Source: Methanofollis aquaemaris
Lineage (GTDB): Archaea > Halobacteriota > Methanomicrobia > Methanomicrobiales > Methanofollaceae
Direction of reading: 5' to 3'
DNA length: 64,000 nt
Assembly: GCF_017357525.1 (NCBI RefSeq)
Contig: NZ_CP036172.1
Location: 620,001-684,000 of the forward strand
Within the stretch, counting starts at the first letter, position 1, and every line of letters starts with the position of its first letter. The notes below the pieces were generated by a model, which was given only the letters and a program-made list of their open reading frames with translations, was not told where the DNA came from and searched no databases. The position numbers and the translations under genes are program-made. Of this stretch, positions 45,901 through 55,225 are shown piece by piece.

Positions 45901-48709
45901 CCTTTTTCTCAGCAGTGCTAGAGATGGTGTTGCCGACGACCGTGGTGTTTTCACAGGGGTTCCTGGCGTACACCCCATTGTTACAGTCGGTAAATGTATT
46001 CTCCCTGATGGTGCTGTTGGGAGAGTCTTCCATGTAGATGCCGGCATAGCCGTTCTGATCAAAGACGTTGCCGGCGATCACGGTCTTCTCTGCACCGAGA
46101 AGGGCGATGCCCCACTTGCTTATCCCCATGACATTGTTCGTGAGGGTGCAGTGGTCGGCGCCATTGAGTTTGATCGAAGCATAGTTCCGACCGGGCCCTG
46201 TTTGTCCACCTTCGATGGTGAAGCCCTCGATGGTCACGCCGTCCACCGTGACGGTGAACACGTCTTGCAGGGGGGTGGGGGCATGGACGACGGTCCCTTC
46301 AGGGCCGTGCTCGGACCGGATCGTCAGGAATTTGTTGACGGTCACGCTCTCGTTGTAGGTCCCGTTTTTCACGACGATATTGTCGTAGTCGTACACTCCG
46401 TCTACCGCCGCCTGGATGGTGGTGAAGTCGCCGCTCCCCGAGGGATCAACATACCTGACCGCCGGTTCATGGGAGGCCGGGATGACGCGGACGGTTGCCG
46501 AACCGGTCACGCCTTTGTCGGATGCCGTGACCGTCGTCGTTCCTTCCTTTATGGCATTGAAGGTGCCGTTCTCGTCCACCGTACCGACGGTCTCGTTGCT
46601 GCTTGTCCAGGTGTAGACAGAGGTCGGCATGGTGTTGCCATACTGATCGAGGGTTGCTGCGCTGAACGTACCGGTCCGGCCTTCCTTCAGCACGAGCAGT
46701 GACGGCGTGATCGTGACCTTCGCCGGCCTGGGGAGATCGAGCTGGATCTTCTTTACGATGGCGTACTGTGAGTAACCGTCCTGGATGACGATCGGCCAGT
46801 ATGTGCCAGGACGGATCTCCTTCCCGTCGAGTTTGTTGGCGACGACAGGAACAGAGTCTCCGCCGAGTTTGTCACTAAAAATATCGACGGTGCGGTCCCG
46901 TCCTCTTTTCTCATAGGTGATGGTGACCTTGTAGTTCTTTGATGCAAGTGTCTCGTTCAGCGTTGCCGGGTCATCATCGTCGATCAGGCCGACCAGCGAG
47001 GAGAGAGACGTCCCTTCCCAGAAATTCCCTGATGAAGTGCATGACGCCGGGTTTTCTGTCGAGATGTCGATGAATCCGGACCTGTTGACGGTCTCGATAC
47101 CGGCGCCTTCGAGGGTGAGTGTCCAGTCGGGTGCGGTCTGCACGGTGACGTTCACGGTGTCCGAAACTCCGCCGAATGCCGCCTTCACAGAGGTTTTGCC
47201 CGCGGCCAGAGCCGTAAAGAGGCCGTCCTCATCGACAGTTCCGACGGTTTCGTTGCTGCTTGTCCATGTGAGTTTGAGACCGTCCATCTCTGCGCCCGAG
47301 GCATCGACGGCAGTTGCGGTGAACTGCACGGCCTCATCAGGATAGAGAGATGAGAGTTCATGGGGGTCGAGCGTAATTGAAGTCGGCGGGGGTGTCTTCA
47401 TCACGCTGACGAGAGTCTCTGCAACGATGGCGCCACTCTTCGCGGTGATCGTGGTCTCGCCTTCGACATGGGCTCTAAAGAGCCCCGCGGTATCGATGGT
47501 ACCGACGGTCTCGTTGCTGCTCGACCAGACGACCTCAGCACCCGGGATCGGTCTGCCGTCGGCATCGGAAGCACTTGCACTGAACTGCAGGGTCTTGTCG
47601 ATGATGACGGTCGGGGACTGCGGGGTGATGACGATCGATGCCACTTCAGGGGTATCTTCAGTAACAGTAACCTCTGCGGTAGCGGTCGCGTCCCCGCCTG
47701 CAACGGTAACGGTTGTCGTCCCCGCAGCATTCGCAGTGAAGAGGCCGGTATGAGCATCAACGGTCCCAACGGTCTCGTTGCTGCTCGACCAGAGGAGCGA
47801 TGCACCGGGCATCACCTGGTTGTTCTGGTCATATGCAGTAGCATTGAACTGCAGGGTTTCGCCGGTCCCGAGGACCACGGAGGTAGGGGCGAGTGTCAGA
47901 GCGGTCACAACCCGCGGGATGCCCCGCACCGTATAGCCGCTGCTCCCGACTCCGGTTACACAATTCGTCCAGGAGATGCCGTCGTCCTGATTGGAGGCCT
48001 TGCAGTAGCCATAAATGTCGAAGGCCGCAAAGGTTTCCAGGTTCTCGAAGGTGTAGTCGACCCTGGCCGCGCCGAGGTCGGTCGTGTTCGAGTCGCCAGA
48101 GATGTGCCCCACACCGAGGTCGACGAACATGAGCCTGAAGGTGTTCTCAGTGTCGCTCATGTCCTGGCCATCGAAGATAGGATAATTGTCAGGTTTGGGG
48201 GAGGGTCTCCAGAGTTGTGGACCATAGATGAAGTCATCCCTGGTGAAGGTCTCGTCCACCGCCCCTTCGACATACTCCTTGTCATCAAGAGAACCGGGTG
48301 ACCAGCGGTAGCCGCTCGACGTGATGTGAACAGCAAAGTCGTCGGGGATCGTCCCATTCACCGCAAGCAGGAGGACGACTTCGTCGTTGTACCCTCTGCC
48401 TCCGGTGTTCGTGAAGTAGATGGTGCCGGACTGGTCTGGCGAGTTCGTGACCTGACCTTTCCTTACTTCAGGGTCGGTAGTGACGTGCATGGCGTTGAGG
48501 CCGCCGCCGTCGCACTTGATGTAGTAGGTGTCGTTCCCGAAGGTGTCGAATCGTGCACCTCCGTCGTTTGCGACCTGCACATGGATGTGCCGGTAGTCGG
48601 GCAGCGGTTCGGCCGCTGCCGGTGTGATCACAAGAGCAATCAGGAGGACGAGCATCGCCGCAGCGATGAGCGTTCCCACTGACCTCATGCATTTTCGTTG
48701 GTCAACCAC
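42917..48709 (-). CDS. Giant surface protein: two LHI domains, five Ig-like domains and a beta-helix
   Basis: An exported protein of 1930 residues. Approximate order: signal peptide; LHI domain 1 (35-258); three bacterial Ig-like (BIG2-type) domains, each with SSNETVGT (268-520); sulfite-oxidase-like domain (525-655); BIG2 (660-740); right-handed beta-helix of the NosD/CASH type (750-1130; DFTTIQAAVDG, then repeated 'N.I...G..L' turns); BIG2 (1135-1220); LHI domain 2 (1225-1480); a PGF-pre-PGF-like pair (1485-1860); an Ala/Thr/Pro linker; and TQKSPIPWFLSIVAIGALF with tail LLKRD. The start is GTG at 48709, with GGAG nine bases upstream. Likely an S-layer-associated adhesin or binding protein. 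Confidence 0.78.
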   Translation of the reverse strand: MVDQRKCMRSVGTLIAAAMLVLLIALVITPAAAEPLPDYRHIHVQVANDGGARFDTFGNDTYYIKCDGGGLNAMHVTTDPEVRKGQVTNSPDQSGTIYFTNTGGRGYNDEVVLLLAVNGTIPDDFAVHITSSGYRWSPGSLDDKEYVEGAVDETFTRDDFIYGPQLWRPSPKPDNYPIFDGQDMSDTENTFRLMFVDLGVGHISGDSNTTDLGAARVDYTFENLETFAAFDIYGYCKASNQDDGISWTNCVTGVGSSGYTVRGIPRVVTALTLAPTSVVLGTGETLQFNATAYDQNNQVMPGASLLWSSSNETVGTVDAHTGLFTANAAGTTTVTVAGGDATATAEVTVTEDTPEVASIVITPQSPTVIIDKTLQFSASASDADGRPIPGAEVVWSSSNETVGTIDTAGLFRAHVEGETTITAKSGAIVAETLVSVMKTPPPTSITLDPHELSSLYPDEAVQFTATAVDASGAEMDGLKLTWTSSNETVGTVDEDGLFTALAAGKTSVKAAFGGVSDTVNVTVQTAPDWTLTLEGAGIETVNRSGFIDISTENPASCTSSGNFWEGTSLSSLVGLIDDDDPATLNETLASKNYKVTITYEKRGRDRTVDIFSDKLGGDSVPVVANKLDGKEIRPGTYWPIVIQDGYSQYAIVKKIQLDLPRPAKVTITPSLLVLKEGRTGTFSAATLDQYGNTMPTSVYTWTSSNETVGTVDENGTFNAIKEGTTTVTASDKGVTGSATVRVIPASHEPAVRYVDPSGSGDFTTIQAAVDGVYDYDNIVVKNGTYNESVTVNKFLTIRSEHGPEGTVVHAPTPLQDVFTVTVDGVTIEGFTIEGGQTGPGRNYASIKLNGADHCTLTNNVMGISKWGIALLGAEKTVIAGNVFDQNGYAGIYMEDSPNSTIRENTFTDCNNGVYARNPCENTTVVGNTISSTAEKKGCATGISLSAKGNLIRENVISGARTSAMRLDGITETTVADNVLIGGSVSGLYGIYLNGVSEGNTFTGNTIDAYGRGIGLMAGYTGGRVGGPMNNVFSSNCIVNSSINAFYIAGDTTKDNVFFLNEFINNKGTIFGDIAQVWQSSAPVEYFYNGKVYTGIVGNYWDTPRVTDTDGNGIVDTAYAITPANIENYPLALPVVVYATGSDRSSVSVTPCISLVNDGGRQTFTAARYNETGARVAGVSFAWSSSNETVGTVNDHGVFSAHTPGRTYVTATSGGMPGIAMVTVMPGGGVLSDYNNIYVTVANDAGVRFNDFKGYYDNTCYNIRFAGENRGLNALHISTDPNVAGGQVTVTDTQSGVFYVTDTGGKGYDDDIILMLAVNGTVPQDLTVRVKASGYSWTPDMSPERSNKAPLADEITYNLCSLDETFTVNDFIYGPQIWRPCGNPDYPVFAGQNMTDTEDTFRFMFIDLNAGVLGSGSGIPGLNDSGAVRVEYTIENLENRAAFNAYAYCANSNNGKTMVAWTNDLCRPEMSGYSVLGWALAPQEDQKTEKSVLDVPGCTVKNGGDGKKNISVDTSIDGVTVSGNEIKIRRDTFNLTITTTGNTSVSGTTVEGALDGIRLDTNPIDLDAGAAGVVTGSIAANLTNLPEGAELRTTITRNASTDAQSAFQLAASSDGLKVDAVAYTMNIVKTNLANGQDIADATITMTVSPAWVDAHGGVDAVRIIRSAEDGTKEVLKTVLVGTDADGNMVFEAFSPKGLSIFGLTAVSATSSGGEPVGSSSSSSGGSGSSDVTSISGSLPAGESQTFAVSKTAISRITVEAYDSINDMLVTVKKASLPKDVPKPESQTYQLIDASLYHTDPAAIAGVTLEFAVPTTWLKAHGLSTANIVLLQYEDGAWKPLKTTFVKEENGLALYSAEASGFSYFAIASGETTSAAGQAGETVTPTPVVTDAPAPAVEETTAPATAAPTQKSPIPWFLSIVAIGALFLLKRD

Positions 48710-48750
48710 GTAAAATCACTCCGCATAGTAGATAGGATCATAAAAACGGC

Positions 48751-48760
48751 AATATTATAG
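48751..48760 (-). promoter_or_regulatory. TATA-like box for the 1930-residue surface gene
   Basis: The minus strand reads CTATAATATT about 46 bases upstream of the GTG start, which would give a leader of roughly 20 bases containing the GGAG ribosome site. Nearby GGGC...GCCC inverted bases (48770-48784) may form a small hairpin. The assignment is by eye. Confidence 0.35.
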
Positions 48761-48884
48761 CCATTTTTGGGCAAAGTTAGCCCTTAAATTATAGTTCAAT
48801 GCTCGATCAATTAGTTTTTGCCATTTTGAGCACAAAGTTAAATGAACCAAATTAACCCGAAGAGAAATAGGGAGATTGGAGTTT

Positions 48885-51800
48885 TCACGCCTTTTTCAGG
48901 ATGAAAACAACTCCAATCGCCACAAGAGAGAGTACCCAGAAGACCGGCGACTTCTGCGTCGGCGCCGCGGTCGCCGGGGCAGTCGTCTCCTCGACCGTTG
49001 CAGGTGCATCGGTCACGACGGGGGTCGGCGTGACCGTCTCACCGGCCTGCCCGGCGGCAGAGATGATCTCACCGGTCGCGATTGCGAAGTACGAGAACCC
49101 GGAGGCCTCGGCCGAGTACAGGGCCAGGCCGTTCTCTTCCTTCACGAACGTGGTCTTGAGTGGTTTCCAGGCTCCGTCCTCGTACTGGAGGAGGACAATA
49201 TTGTCAGTGGAGAGGCCGTGCTCCTTGAGCCAGGTCGTCGGCACCGCGAACTCGAAGGTCACCTCGGCGATCGCGGAGGGGTCGGCCCGGTGGAGAGCGG
49301 TCTCAACGATCTCGAAGGTCGTCTGGCCGGGGGCATCCATGCCCTTCGAGAGAGAGGTCTTCTTCACCGTCACCAGGAGGTCGCCGATCTCGTCATATGC
49401 GTCGACGGTGATCCTGCGAACCGCCGTCTTGCTCACCACAAAGGTCTGCGACTCCCCGGCAGGGATGGAGCCCGAGATCGCGGCGACGTTGGAACTGCTA
49501 CTCCCGCCGCCGGAGGAAGAGTGCGATGCAGGCGGTTCGGCGGACTTCGTGACCGCGGTCAGACCAAAGACCGAGAGACCCTTCGGCGAGAAGGCCTCGA
49601 AGACCATATTCCCGTCTACGTCGGTGCCGACAAGGACCGTTTTCAGGACTTCCTTGGTGCCGTCCTCCGCGGACCTGATGATCCTGACCGCGTCGACGCC
49701 GCCGTGCGCATCGACCCATGCCGGGCTCACGGCCATGGTGATCGTGGCGTTCGCGATGTCCTGACCGTTCGCGAGGTTGGTCTTCTTGATGTTCATCGTG
49801 TAGGCAATGGCGCCGAGGTTCAGGCCGTCGGTGGTGGCTGCGAGCTGGAAGGCGCTCCGCGCGTCGGCTGAGATGTTCTGGGAGACCGTGGTCTCAAGGG
49901 CGGCGCCCGCGGGGATGCCGGTGAGGTTCGCGCCGATCGAGGCAGAAACCGTGCCGACGGTGTCGAGGGTAGTGGTGATGGGGTTGGTCTCCAGGGCGAT
50001 GCCGGTGACGGTACCGTTCACGGTGCCGTTCACAACCGTGGGAGCGCCCTCGGTCTCGATGGTGAGGCTGAAGGTATCCTCATCGATCTGGATGGTGTTA
50101 CCGGAGACGGTGGCGTTGGTGGCGGTGGTGTTAATCCTGACCTCGTGCGTGCCGTCGCCGATCTCCGTGATGTTACAACCCGGAACGTCGAGCGACGAGT
50201 CCTTCGTCTGGTCGCCGTGCGGCGGGGTCACCGTGACCATGGCGGTGCTGAACACGCCGTTGGCAGAGGCAGTAACCGTCGTCGTGCCGGCCTTGTGGGC
50301 GATGAAGACGCCGGTGGCGTTCACCGTGCCCACGGTGGTATCGGACGACGTCCACCCGAAGGTGAGGGGCAACATTTCAGCGCCGTTGTCGTCATAGGCA
50401 GTGGTGGTGAACGTCAGAATGTCGCCAGGAGCAAGTGAAGAAGTCTGCGGCGTAAGGACGATCGAGGCCGGGGCGAGAATGACGCCATCCTTCCAGGGGC
50501 CACAAAGGGGATAATTGTCGATCTGTGACGGCGACGACGAGATGACGAAAGGTTCGTCGCCGATACCGTCGTAATTCGAGTCATTACAGGTAAAGGATGG
50601 GCCCCAGAAGTTTCCGAGGTACGAGGGCCGTGCTTCACCGTGGACCATATAGTTCACCGGTTCGGTGGAGTTCCACTGCCAGGATGCAGCAGGTTGATTG
50701 GCTATCAATTCAAGTGTGGATCGGGTGTTGAACGTGTTGAGGTATGCAGTGTTTGAACCACCTTTCCTGATGAAGAAGGCGTATTGTCCACCCGTGAACG
50801 TGTTGGACACGAAGAGGTTGTCAGTGGCGTAATATGGCACAATGCCGCCAACGCTGAGATTTCTGAACTGGTTTTCTGAGATAATATTCGATTCCGACCG
50901 ATAAAGGTACAGGCCATAGCAGCTGGGATCATGGATCTCGTTCCTTGTTATAGTGTTCTCTGTGGCATACGTGATGCAGATCGGACTTAGTGCATCTGTT
51001 GCATCGGTGATGTTGTAGAGAACATTGTTGGAGATCGTGTTCCCGCTTGCTCCCCTGCCGTTTTTGTCCCATAAGGACACCTGACCATCCAACCTGATCC
51101 CTCTGGCGTACACATCATGAACGGTGTTCCCGCTGATGGTTGAGTTGTGTGCTTTTCTGATGCAAATGCCTAAATAGTCGTCGAAAACCTCATTTCCTGC
51201 AACAGTTAGGTTATCGCATTCATAGGAATAGATGGCATTTCGCCAGTTCCACATATCGATACTGGGATCATCATTTGGGTTGGGAGTTGTCCCGGTGAGA
51301 GAGAATCCCTCGACGGTGACATTATCCGATTTTATTGTGACGATGTTACCGGTCGGATCCGCCGGCCGGATGATCGTCGATGACGGCCCGTTCATCGATC
51401 CAAGATGCACCGACCGGTCGACGACGACATTTTCAACATAGGTGCCGTCCCTGACGATGATGCGATCGCCATCGAACGCTGCGTCGACCGCCGCCTGGAT
51501 GGTGGTGAAATCTCCTCCGCCGGAGGCATCGACAGACAAGGTGACCGGGCCCTCTGGGTGGACCGTGATGGTGGTGTTGCCTTTCACGGTGCCATTTGAG
51601 GCGGTGACCACCGTTTTGCCGGCGGTAAGGGCGGTGAAGTAGCTGGTGGCGTTCACCATACCGACCGTCTCGTTGCTGCTCGTCCAGGCGAAGACGACCC
51701 CTTCCATCTGGTTTCCGTACTGGTCGATGGCCGTTGCAGTGAGCGAAAGTCCATTCCCTTTGAGGACTGTGGGCGCCTCCGGTACAAGAGAAATAGTGGT

Positions 51801-54800
51801 GAGTCTGGGTGCGGTGTTTTCAGTGATCGCATAGAGATTCCTGTCAGTCGATCCGACGTAGATCGTGCCGTCGGCGCCGATCGCCGGAGCGTTGAAGAAC
51901 CGCGGGCTCACCGGGTCGAGAAAAGTCCACTTCAGGGTGCCGTCCTGACCAAAGGCGTAGAGATTCTTGTCATTTGAGGAAATATAGACAGTTCCCATTG
52001 CATCGACAACCGGCGCCGAAGCGATGGCGGCTCCAGTCGCGTACGACCACTTCAGAGTTCCGTCTGGGTTGAGAGCCGTGATGTTGAAATTTGCCGACCC
52101 TGCATAGATCATGCCATCTGATCCGATCGCCGGTGACGCAACGGAACCGCCGATTGCGTATGACCATTTCAGCGTGCCGTCAGGGTTCAGAGCGTAGAGA
52201 TTGCCGTCGTTCGATCCGACAATGATCGTACCGTCTGAGGCGATGGCCGGGGCTGCGTTGACCGCACCGCCAGTAGTGTACGACCACCTCAGGGTACCGT
52301 CAGGGTTGACGGCGTAAAGTTTCATGTCGGCAGAACCGGCGTAGATCGTGCCGTCAGAGTCGACTGCCGGAGCTGTGCTTACTGCTCCACCGGTGGTGTA
52401 CGACCATTTCAGCGTGCCGTCCGGGTTCACGGCGTAGATCTTCATGTCGGATGAGCCGGCATAGATCGTGCCGTCGGAACCGATCGCCGGGGCCGAGGAG
52501 ACGGCACCGCCGGGCGTAAACGTCCACTTAAGCGTGCCGTCGGGGCTCACGGCATAGATCTTCATGTCACGGCAGCCGAAGTAGACAGTGCCCTCGCTGT
52601 CGATCGCCGCCGCCGTATAGATCTGATGGCCGGCGGTATAGGACCACTTCAGCGTGCCGTCTGGGTTGACGGCGTGAAGACTCCTGTCCCTGGAGCCAAC
52701 ATAAATCGTTCCGTTCTGGTCGATCACTGGCTGGATCGTGAGGAAACCAGCCGTAGTGTACGACCATTTCTGCATCGGGTCGCTCGGTCCGGTATATGGG
52801 CTCTGTCCGGTATGCCTCAAGTCATGCCCTGCCATCGGCCATGCCGAGTCGGCAAGACCGCCGGAACGTTCGGTGACGGTCACCGCAGCGCTGCCCGAGA
52901 CCGCACCGTACGAAGCGGTGACGGTGGTCGTGCCAGCGGCGAGAGCAGCGAAGGTGCCGGTGGCGTCAACGGTGCCGACTGTCTCGTTGGAACTCGACCA
53001 GGTGAAGACGAGGCCGGTCATCTCATTCCCATCGGCATCGAAGGCGGTGGGGACGAACTGCTGATTTTCACCGACGGTGAGGGATGCCGCCGCCGGTGCT
53101 GCCTCGATGCGGGAAGGCTTCGGGCCGGGCCCTGCGCCGACGACCGAGTACCCGCTCATCGTTTTGTCAGGGGTGAGGGCATTGGACCACGCAACCATGT
53201 CATCGCCGTTGTTCGAGTTTTTGCAGTAGGCATAGACGCTGAAGGCCGCAAAAGTGTCGAGGTTCTCGAAGGTGTAGTTGATCCGCACCGCACCCCGGTT
53301 CTCCAGGTCGGCGTTCGGTCGGAGTACGCCGGCATTCAGGTCGATGAACATCAGATGGAAGGTGTTCTCCTTGTCCTCCAGATCTTGCCCGGCATAGAGG
53401 GGATAATCACACTCGTTCCCGGTCGGTTTCCAGATCTGCGGGCCGTAGATGAAGTCCTCCGTGGTGAAGACCTCGTCAAGGGCCGAAGACTGGTAGGTGA
53501 CCGTGTCGAGGGGCGGGGCCTGGTTGCACTCCGGGTTCGGGGTCCAGGTGTAGCCGTCCGCTTTCACACGGAGCCTGAGGTCTTCGGGGATGCTGCCGTT
53601 CACGGCGACCAGCAGGATGATCTCGTCTTCGTATCCCTTGCCCCCGGAATCAGTCGCATAGAAGGTGCCGCTCTGGTTCTCCGTCACGGTCACCTGCCCG
53701 AAGTTTACCGCAGGGTCGGTGGAGATGTGGAGGGCATTGAGGCCGCGGTTGATTCCTTCGAACCTGATGTTGTAGGTCTGGTTGCCGAAGGCGTCGTACT
53801 TCACGCCGGCGTCGTTGGCGACTTTGAAGAAGATGTGGTTGTAGTCGGGAAGGGGCTCTGGCCCGCTGGGCGCCGCGGTGACGGTCACTTCAGCCGTACC
53901 TTTGACGGTGCCGTTTGCCGCGGTGATCGTGGTCGTGCCCGCGGCGACGGCGGTGAAGGAACCGGTTTCGTTCACGGTGCAGACCGTCTCGTTGCTGCTC
54001 GACCACACAAAGGTCACGCCGTCCATCGGTCGGTCTCTCTGGTCGAGAGCGGTGGCGGTGAACTGCATCGAGGTGCCGATCCCGACGTCAGCGCTCGCGG
54101 GAGTGACATTGATCGAGGTCAGGACCGGGAGGACGCCGATAACGGCATAACCGGACGATCCTGTTGCGCTCAGGCGGTTGGTCCAGCGGACGCCCTGTCC
54201 TTGGTTCGAGGAGACCGTATAGACGTAGCCGTCGAACGCGGCGAAGGTCTCCAGGTTTTCGAAGGAATACTCGATCCTGATCGCACCGTTGTCGGTGATC
54301 GACTGTTCAGAGAAGTCTGGCTGGGATAGCGTGTTCGCACCGAGGATACCTGCGTTCAGGTCGATGAACATGATCGAGAAAGTGTTCCCCGTATCCGCCA
54401 TGTCCTGCCCGTCGAAGATCGGGTAATCGACCGCCGCGGCGGGTCTCCAGATCTGCGGACCGTAGAGGAAGTCATCCTTTGTGAACGTCTCATCCAGTGC
54501 GTCAGGCACATAGGTGACGTTCTCGAATGTCGGATAGGTGCCCTTGAGTACAGGTGTCCACCGATAGCCGCTCGCCTTGATGCGAACCTGAAAGTCATCG
54601 GGAAGAGTGCCGTTGATCGCCAGCATCAGGATGCCGTCGTCGTCCCAGCCGCGGCCGCCGGTGTCGGTGAGATAGAAGACACCCGACTGGTCGTTACTGA
54701 AAGTGACCTGACCATTGGAGTTCGAGGCATCGGTCGTAATATGAAGAGCGTTCAGACCCTGTGTGTTACTCTGAGTTGGGCTGAAGAAATGATAGGTGTT

Positions 54801-54992
54801 GTTGCCGTAGTCGTTGAACCGGGCGTTTTCGTTGTTCGAGATCCGTAACAGCGTATCCTTGTTCGACGGCATAACCGTCGTACCGGTATCGGCCGCCGCC
54901 GGGACGATACTGATGATCATAAAGAGCAGGAGGAACGCTACGGCGATCCACCGCAGGTGCCCCCCCCCGCTTTCAGGATAATCTTTTCTCAT
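48885..54992 (-). CDS. Giant surface protein: two LHI domains, beta-propeller, beta-helix and Ig-like domains
   Basis: An exported protein of about 2035 residues. Approximate order: signal peptide; LHI domain 1 (30-280); BIG2 (287-370); LHI domain 2 (380-620); BIG2 (628-705); PQQ-type beta-propeller (710-1060) with eight blades marked by 'KWSYTTGG', preceded in seven by PDGTLKW or a variant; BIG2 (1063-1145); NosD/CASH beta-helix (1150-1495); BIG2 (1508-1585); PGF-pre-PGF-like pair (1600-1970); Ala/Thr linker; and TQKSPVFWVLSLVAIGVVF then ILKKA. The ATG at 54992 is preferred, because the GGAGGAG before it lies inside the longer frame that starts at 55010. Confidence 0.78.
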   Translation of the reverse strand: MRKDYPESGGGHLRWIAVAFLLLFMIISIVPAAADTGTTVMPSNKDTLLRISNNENARFNDYGNNTYHFFSPTQSNTQGLNALHITTDASNSNGQVTFSNDQSGVFYLTDTGGRGWDDDGILMLAINGTLPDDFQVRIKASGYRWTPVLKGTYPTFENVTYVPDALDETFTKDDFLYGPQIWRPAAAVDYPIFDGQDMADTGNTFSIMFIDLNAGILGANTLSQPDFSEQSITDNGAIRIEYSFENLETFAAFDGYVYTVSSNQGQGVRWTNRLSATGSSGYAVIGVLPVLTSINVTPASADVGIGTSMQFTATALDQRDRPMDGVTFVWSSSNETVCTVNETGSFTAVAAGTTTITAANGTVKGTAEVTVTAAPSGPEPLPDYNHIFFKVANDAGVKYDAFGNQTYNIRFEGINRGLNALHISTDPAVNFGQVTVTENQSGTFYATDSGGKGYEDEIILLVAVNGSIPEDLRLRVKADGYTWTPNPECNQAPPLDTVTYQSSALDEVFTTEDFIYGPQIWKPTGNECDYPLYAGQDLEDKENTFHLMFIDLNAGVLRPNADLENRGAVRINYTFENLDTFAAFSVYAYCKNSNNGDDMVAWSNALTPDKTMSGYSVVGAGPGPKPSRIEAAPAAASLTVGENQQFVPTAFDADGNEMTGLVFTWSSSNETVGTVDATGTFAALAAGTTTVTASYGAVSGSAAVTVTERSGGLADSAWPMAGHDLRHTGQSPYTGPSDPMQKWSYTTAGFLTIQPVIDQNGTIYVGSRDRSLHAVNPDGTLKWSYTAGHQIYTAAAIDSEGTVYFGCRDMKIYAVSPDGTLKWTFTPGGAVSSAPAIGSDGTIYAGSSDMKIYAVNPDGTLKWSYTTGGAVSTAPAVDSDGTIYAGSADMKLYAVNPDGTLRWSYTTGGAVNAAPAIASDGTIIVGSNDGNLYALNPDGTLKWSYAIGGSVASPAIGSDGMIYAGSANFNITALNPDGTLKWSYATGAAIASAPVVDAMGTVYISSNDKNLYAFGQDGTLKWTFLDPVSPRFFNAPAIGADGTIYVGSTDRNLYAITENTAPRLTTISLVPEAPTVLKGNGLSLTATAIDQYGNQMEGVVFAWTSSNETVGMVNATSYFTALTAGKTVVTASNGTVKGNTTITVHPEGPVTLSVDASGGGDFTTIQAAVDAAFDGDRIIVRDGTYVENVVVDRSVHLGSMNGPSSTIIRPADPTGNIVTIKSDNVTVEGFSLTGTTPNPNDDPSIDMWNWRNAIYSYECDNLTVAGNEVFDDYLGICIRKAHNSTISGNTVHDVYARGIRLDGQVSLWDKNGRGASGNTISNNVLYNITDATDALSPICITYATENTITRNEIHDPSCYGLYLYRSESNIISENQFRNLSVGGIVPYYATDNLFVSNTFTGGQYAFFIRKGGSNTAYLNTFNTRSTLELIANQPAASWQWNSTEPVNYMVHGEARPSYLGNFWGPSFTCNDSNYDGIGDEPFVISSSPSQIDNYPLCGPWKDGVILAPASIVLTPQTSSLAPGDILTFTTTAYDDNGAEMLPLTFGWTSSDTTVGTVNATGVFIAHKAGTTTVTASANGVFSTAMVTVTPPHGDQTKDSSLDVPGCNITEIGDGTHEVRINTTATNATVSGNTIQIDEDTFSLTIETEGAPTVVNGTVNGTVTGIALETNPITTTLDTVGTVSASIGANLTGIPAGAALETTVSQNISADARSAFQLAATTDGLNLGAIAYTMNIKKTNLANGQDIANATITMAVSPAWVDAHGGVDAVRIIRSAEDGTKEVLKTVLVGTDVDGNMVFEAFSPKGLSVFGLTAVTKSAEPPASHSSSGGGSSSSNVAAISGSIPAGESQTFVVSKTAVRRITVDAYDEIGDLLVTVKKTSLSKGMDAPGQTTFEIVETALHRADPSAIAEVTFEFAVPTTWLKEHGLSTDNIVLLQYEDGAWKPLKTTFVKEENGLALYSAEASGFSYFAIATGEIISAAGQAGETVTPTPVVTDAPATVEETTAPATAAPTQKSPVFWVLSLVAIGVVFILKKA

Positions 54993-55225
54993 ACGTGTGA
55001 CTCCTCCCATTTCAGGCTAAAAGAACGGACAATATGCGCGTTTTAGTTAATGCATTCTTTTTAATTGCCACGAATGGTTAATGATAATTTTATCGGGCGA
55101 TGTTGAAATAAATATGTTGCCATCTTTTCTCAAGTATAACAGATGCAATTAACAAATTGATGCGATGATACTCTTCCCAACGGATTGAAGAAGGATAAAA
55201 AAAGAAAAATCAGGGATTTACACGC

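Noticed and set aside
51810-52870. Regular short repeats that might be a CRISPR array or tandem satellite
   Set aside because: They are in frame, about 120 bases long and encode beta-propeller blades. No CRISPR-like repeat-spacer pattern exists anywhere in the window.
52626-54329. A 567-codon plus-strand frame inside the 2035-residue surface gene
   Set aside because: Its periodic valine/glycine/arginine sequence follows the repeats of the real minus-strand protein and lacks a ribosome site or family motif.
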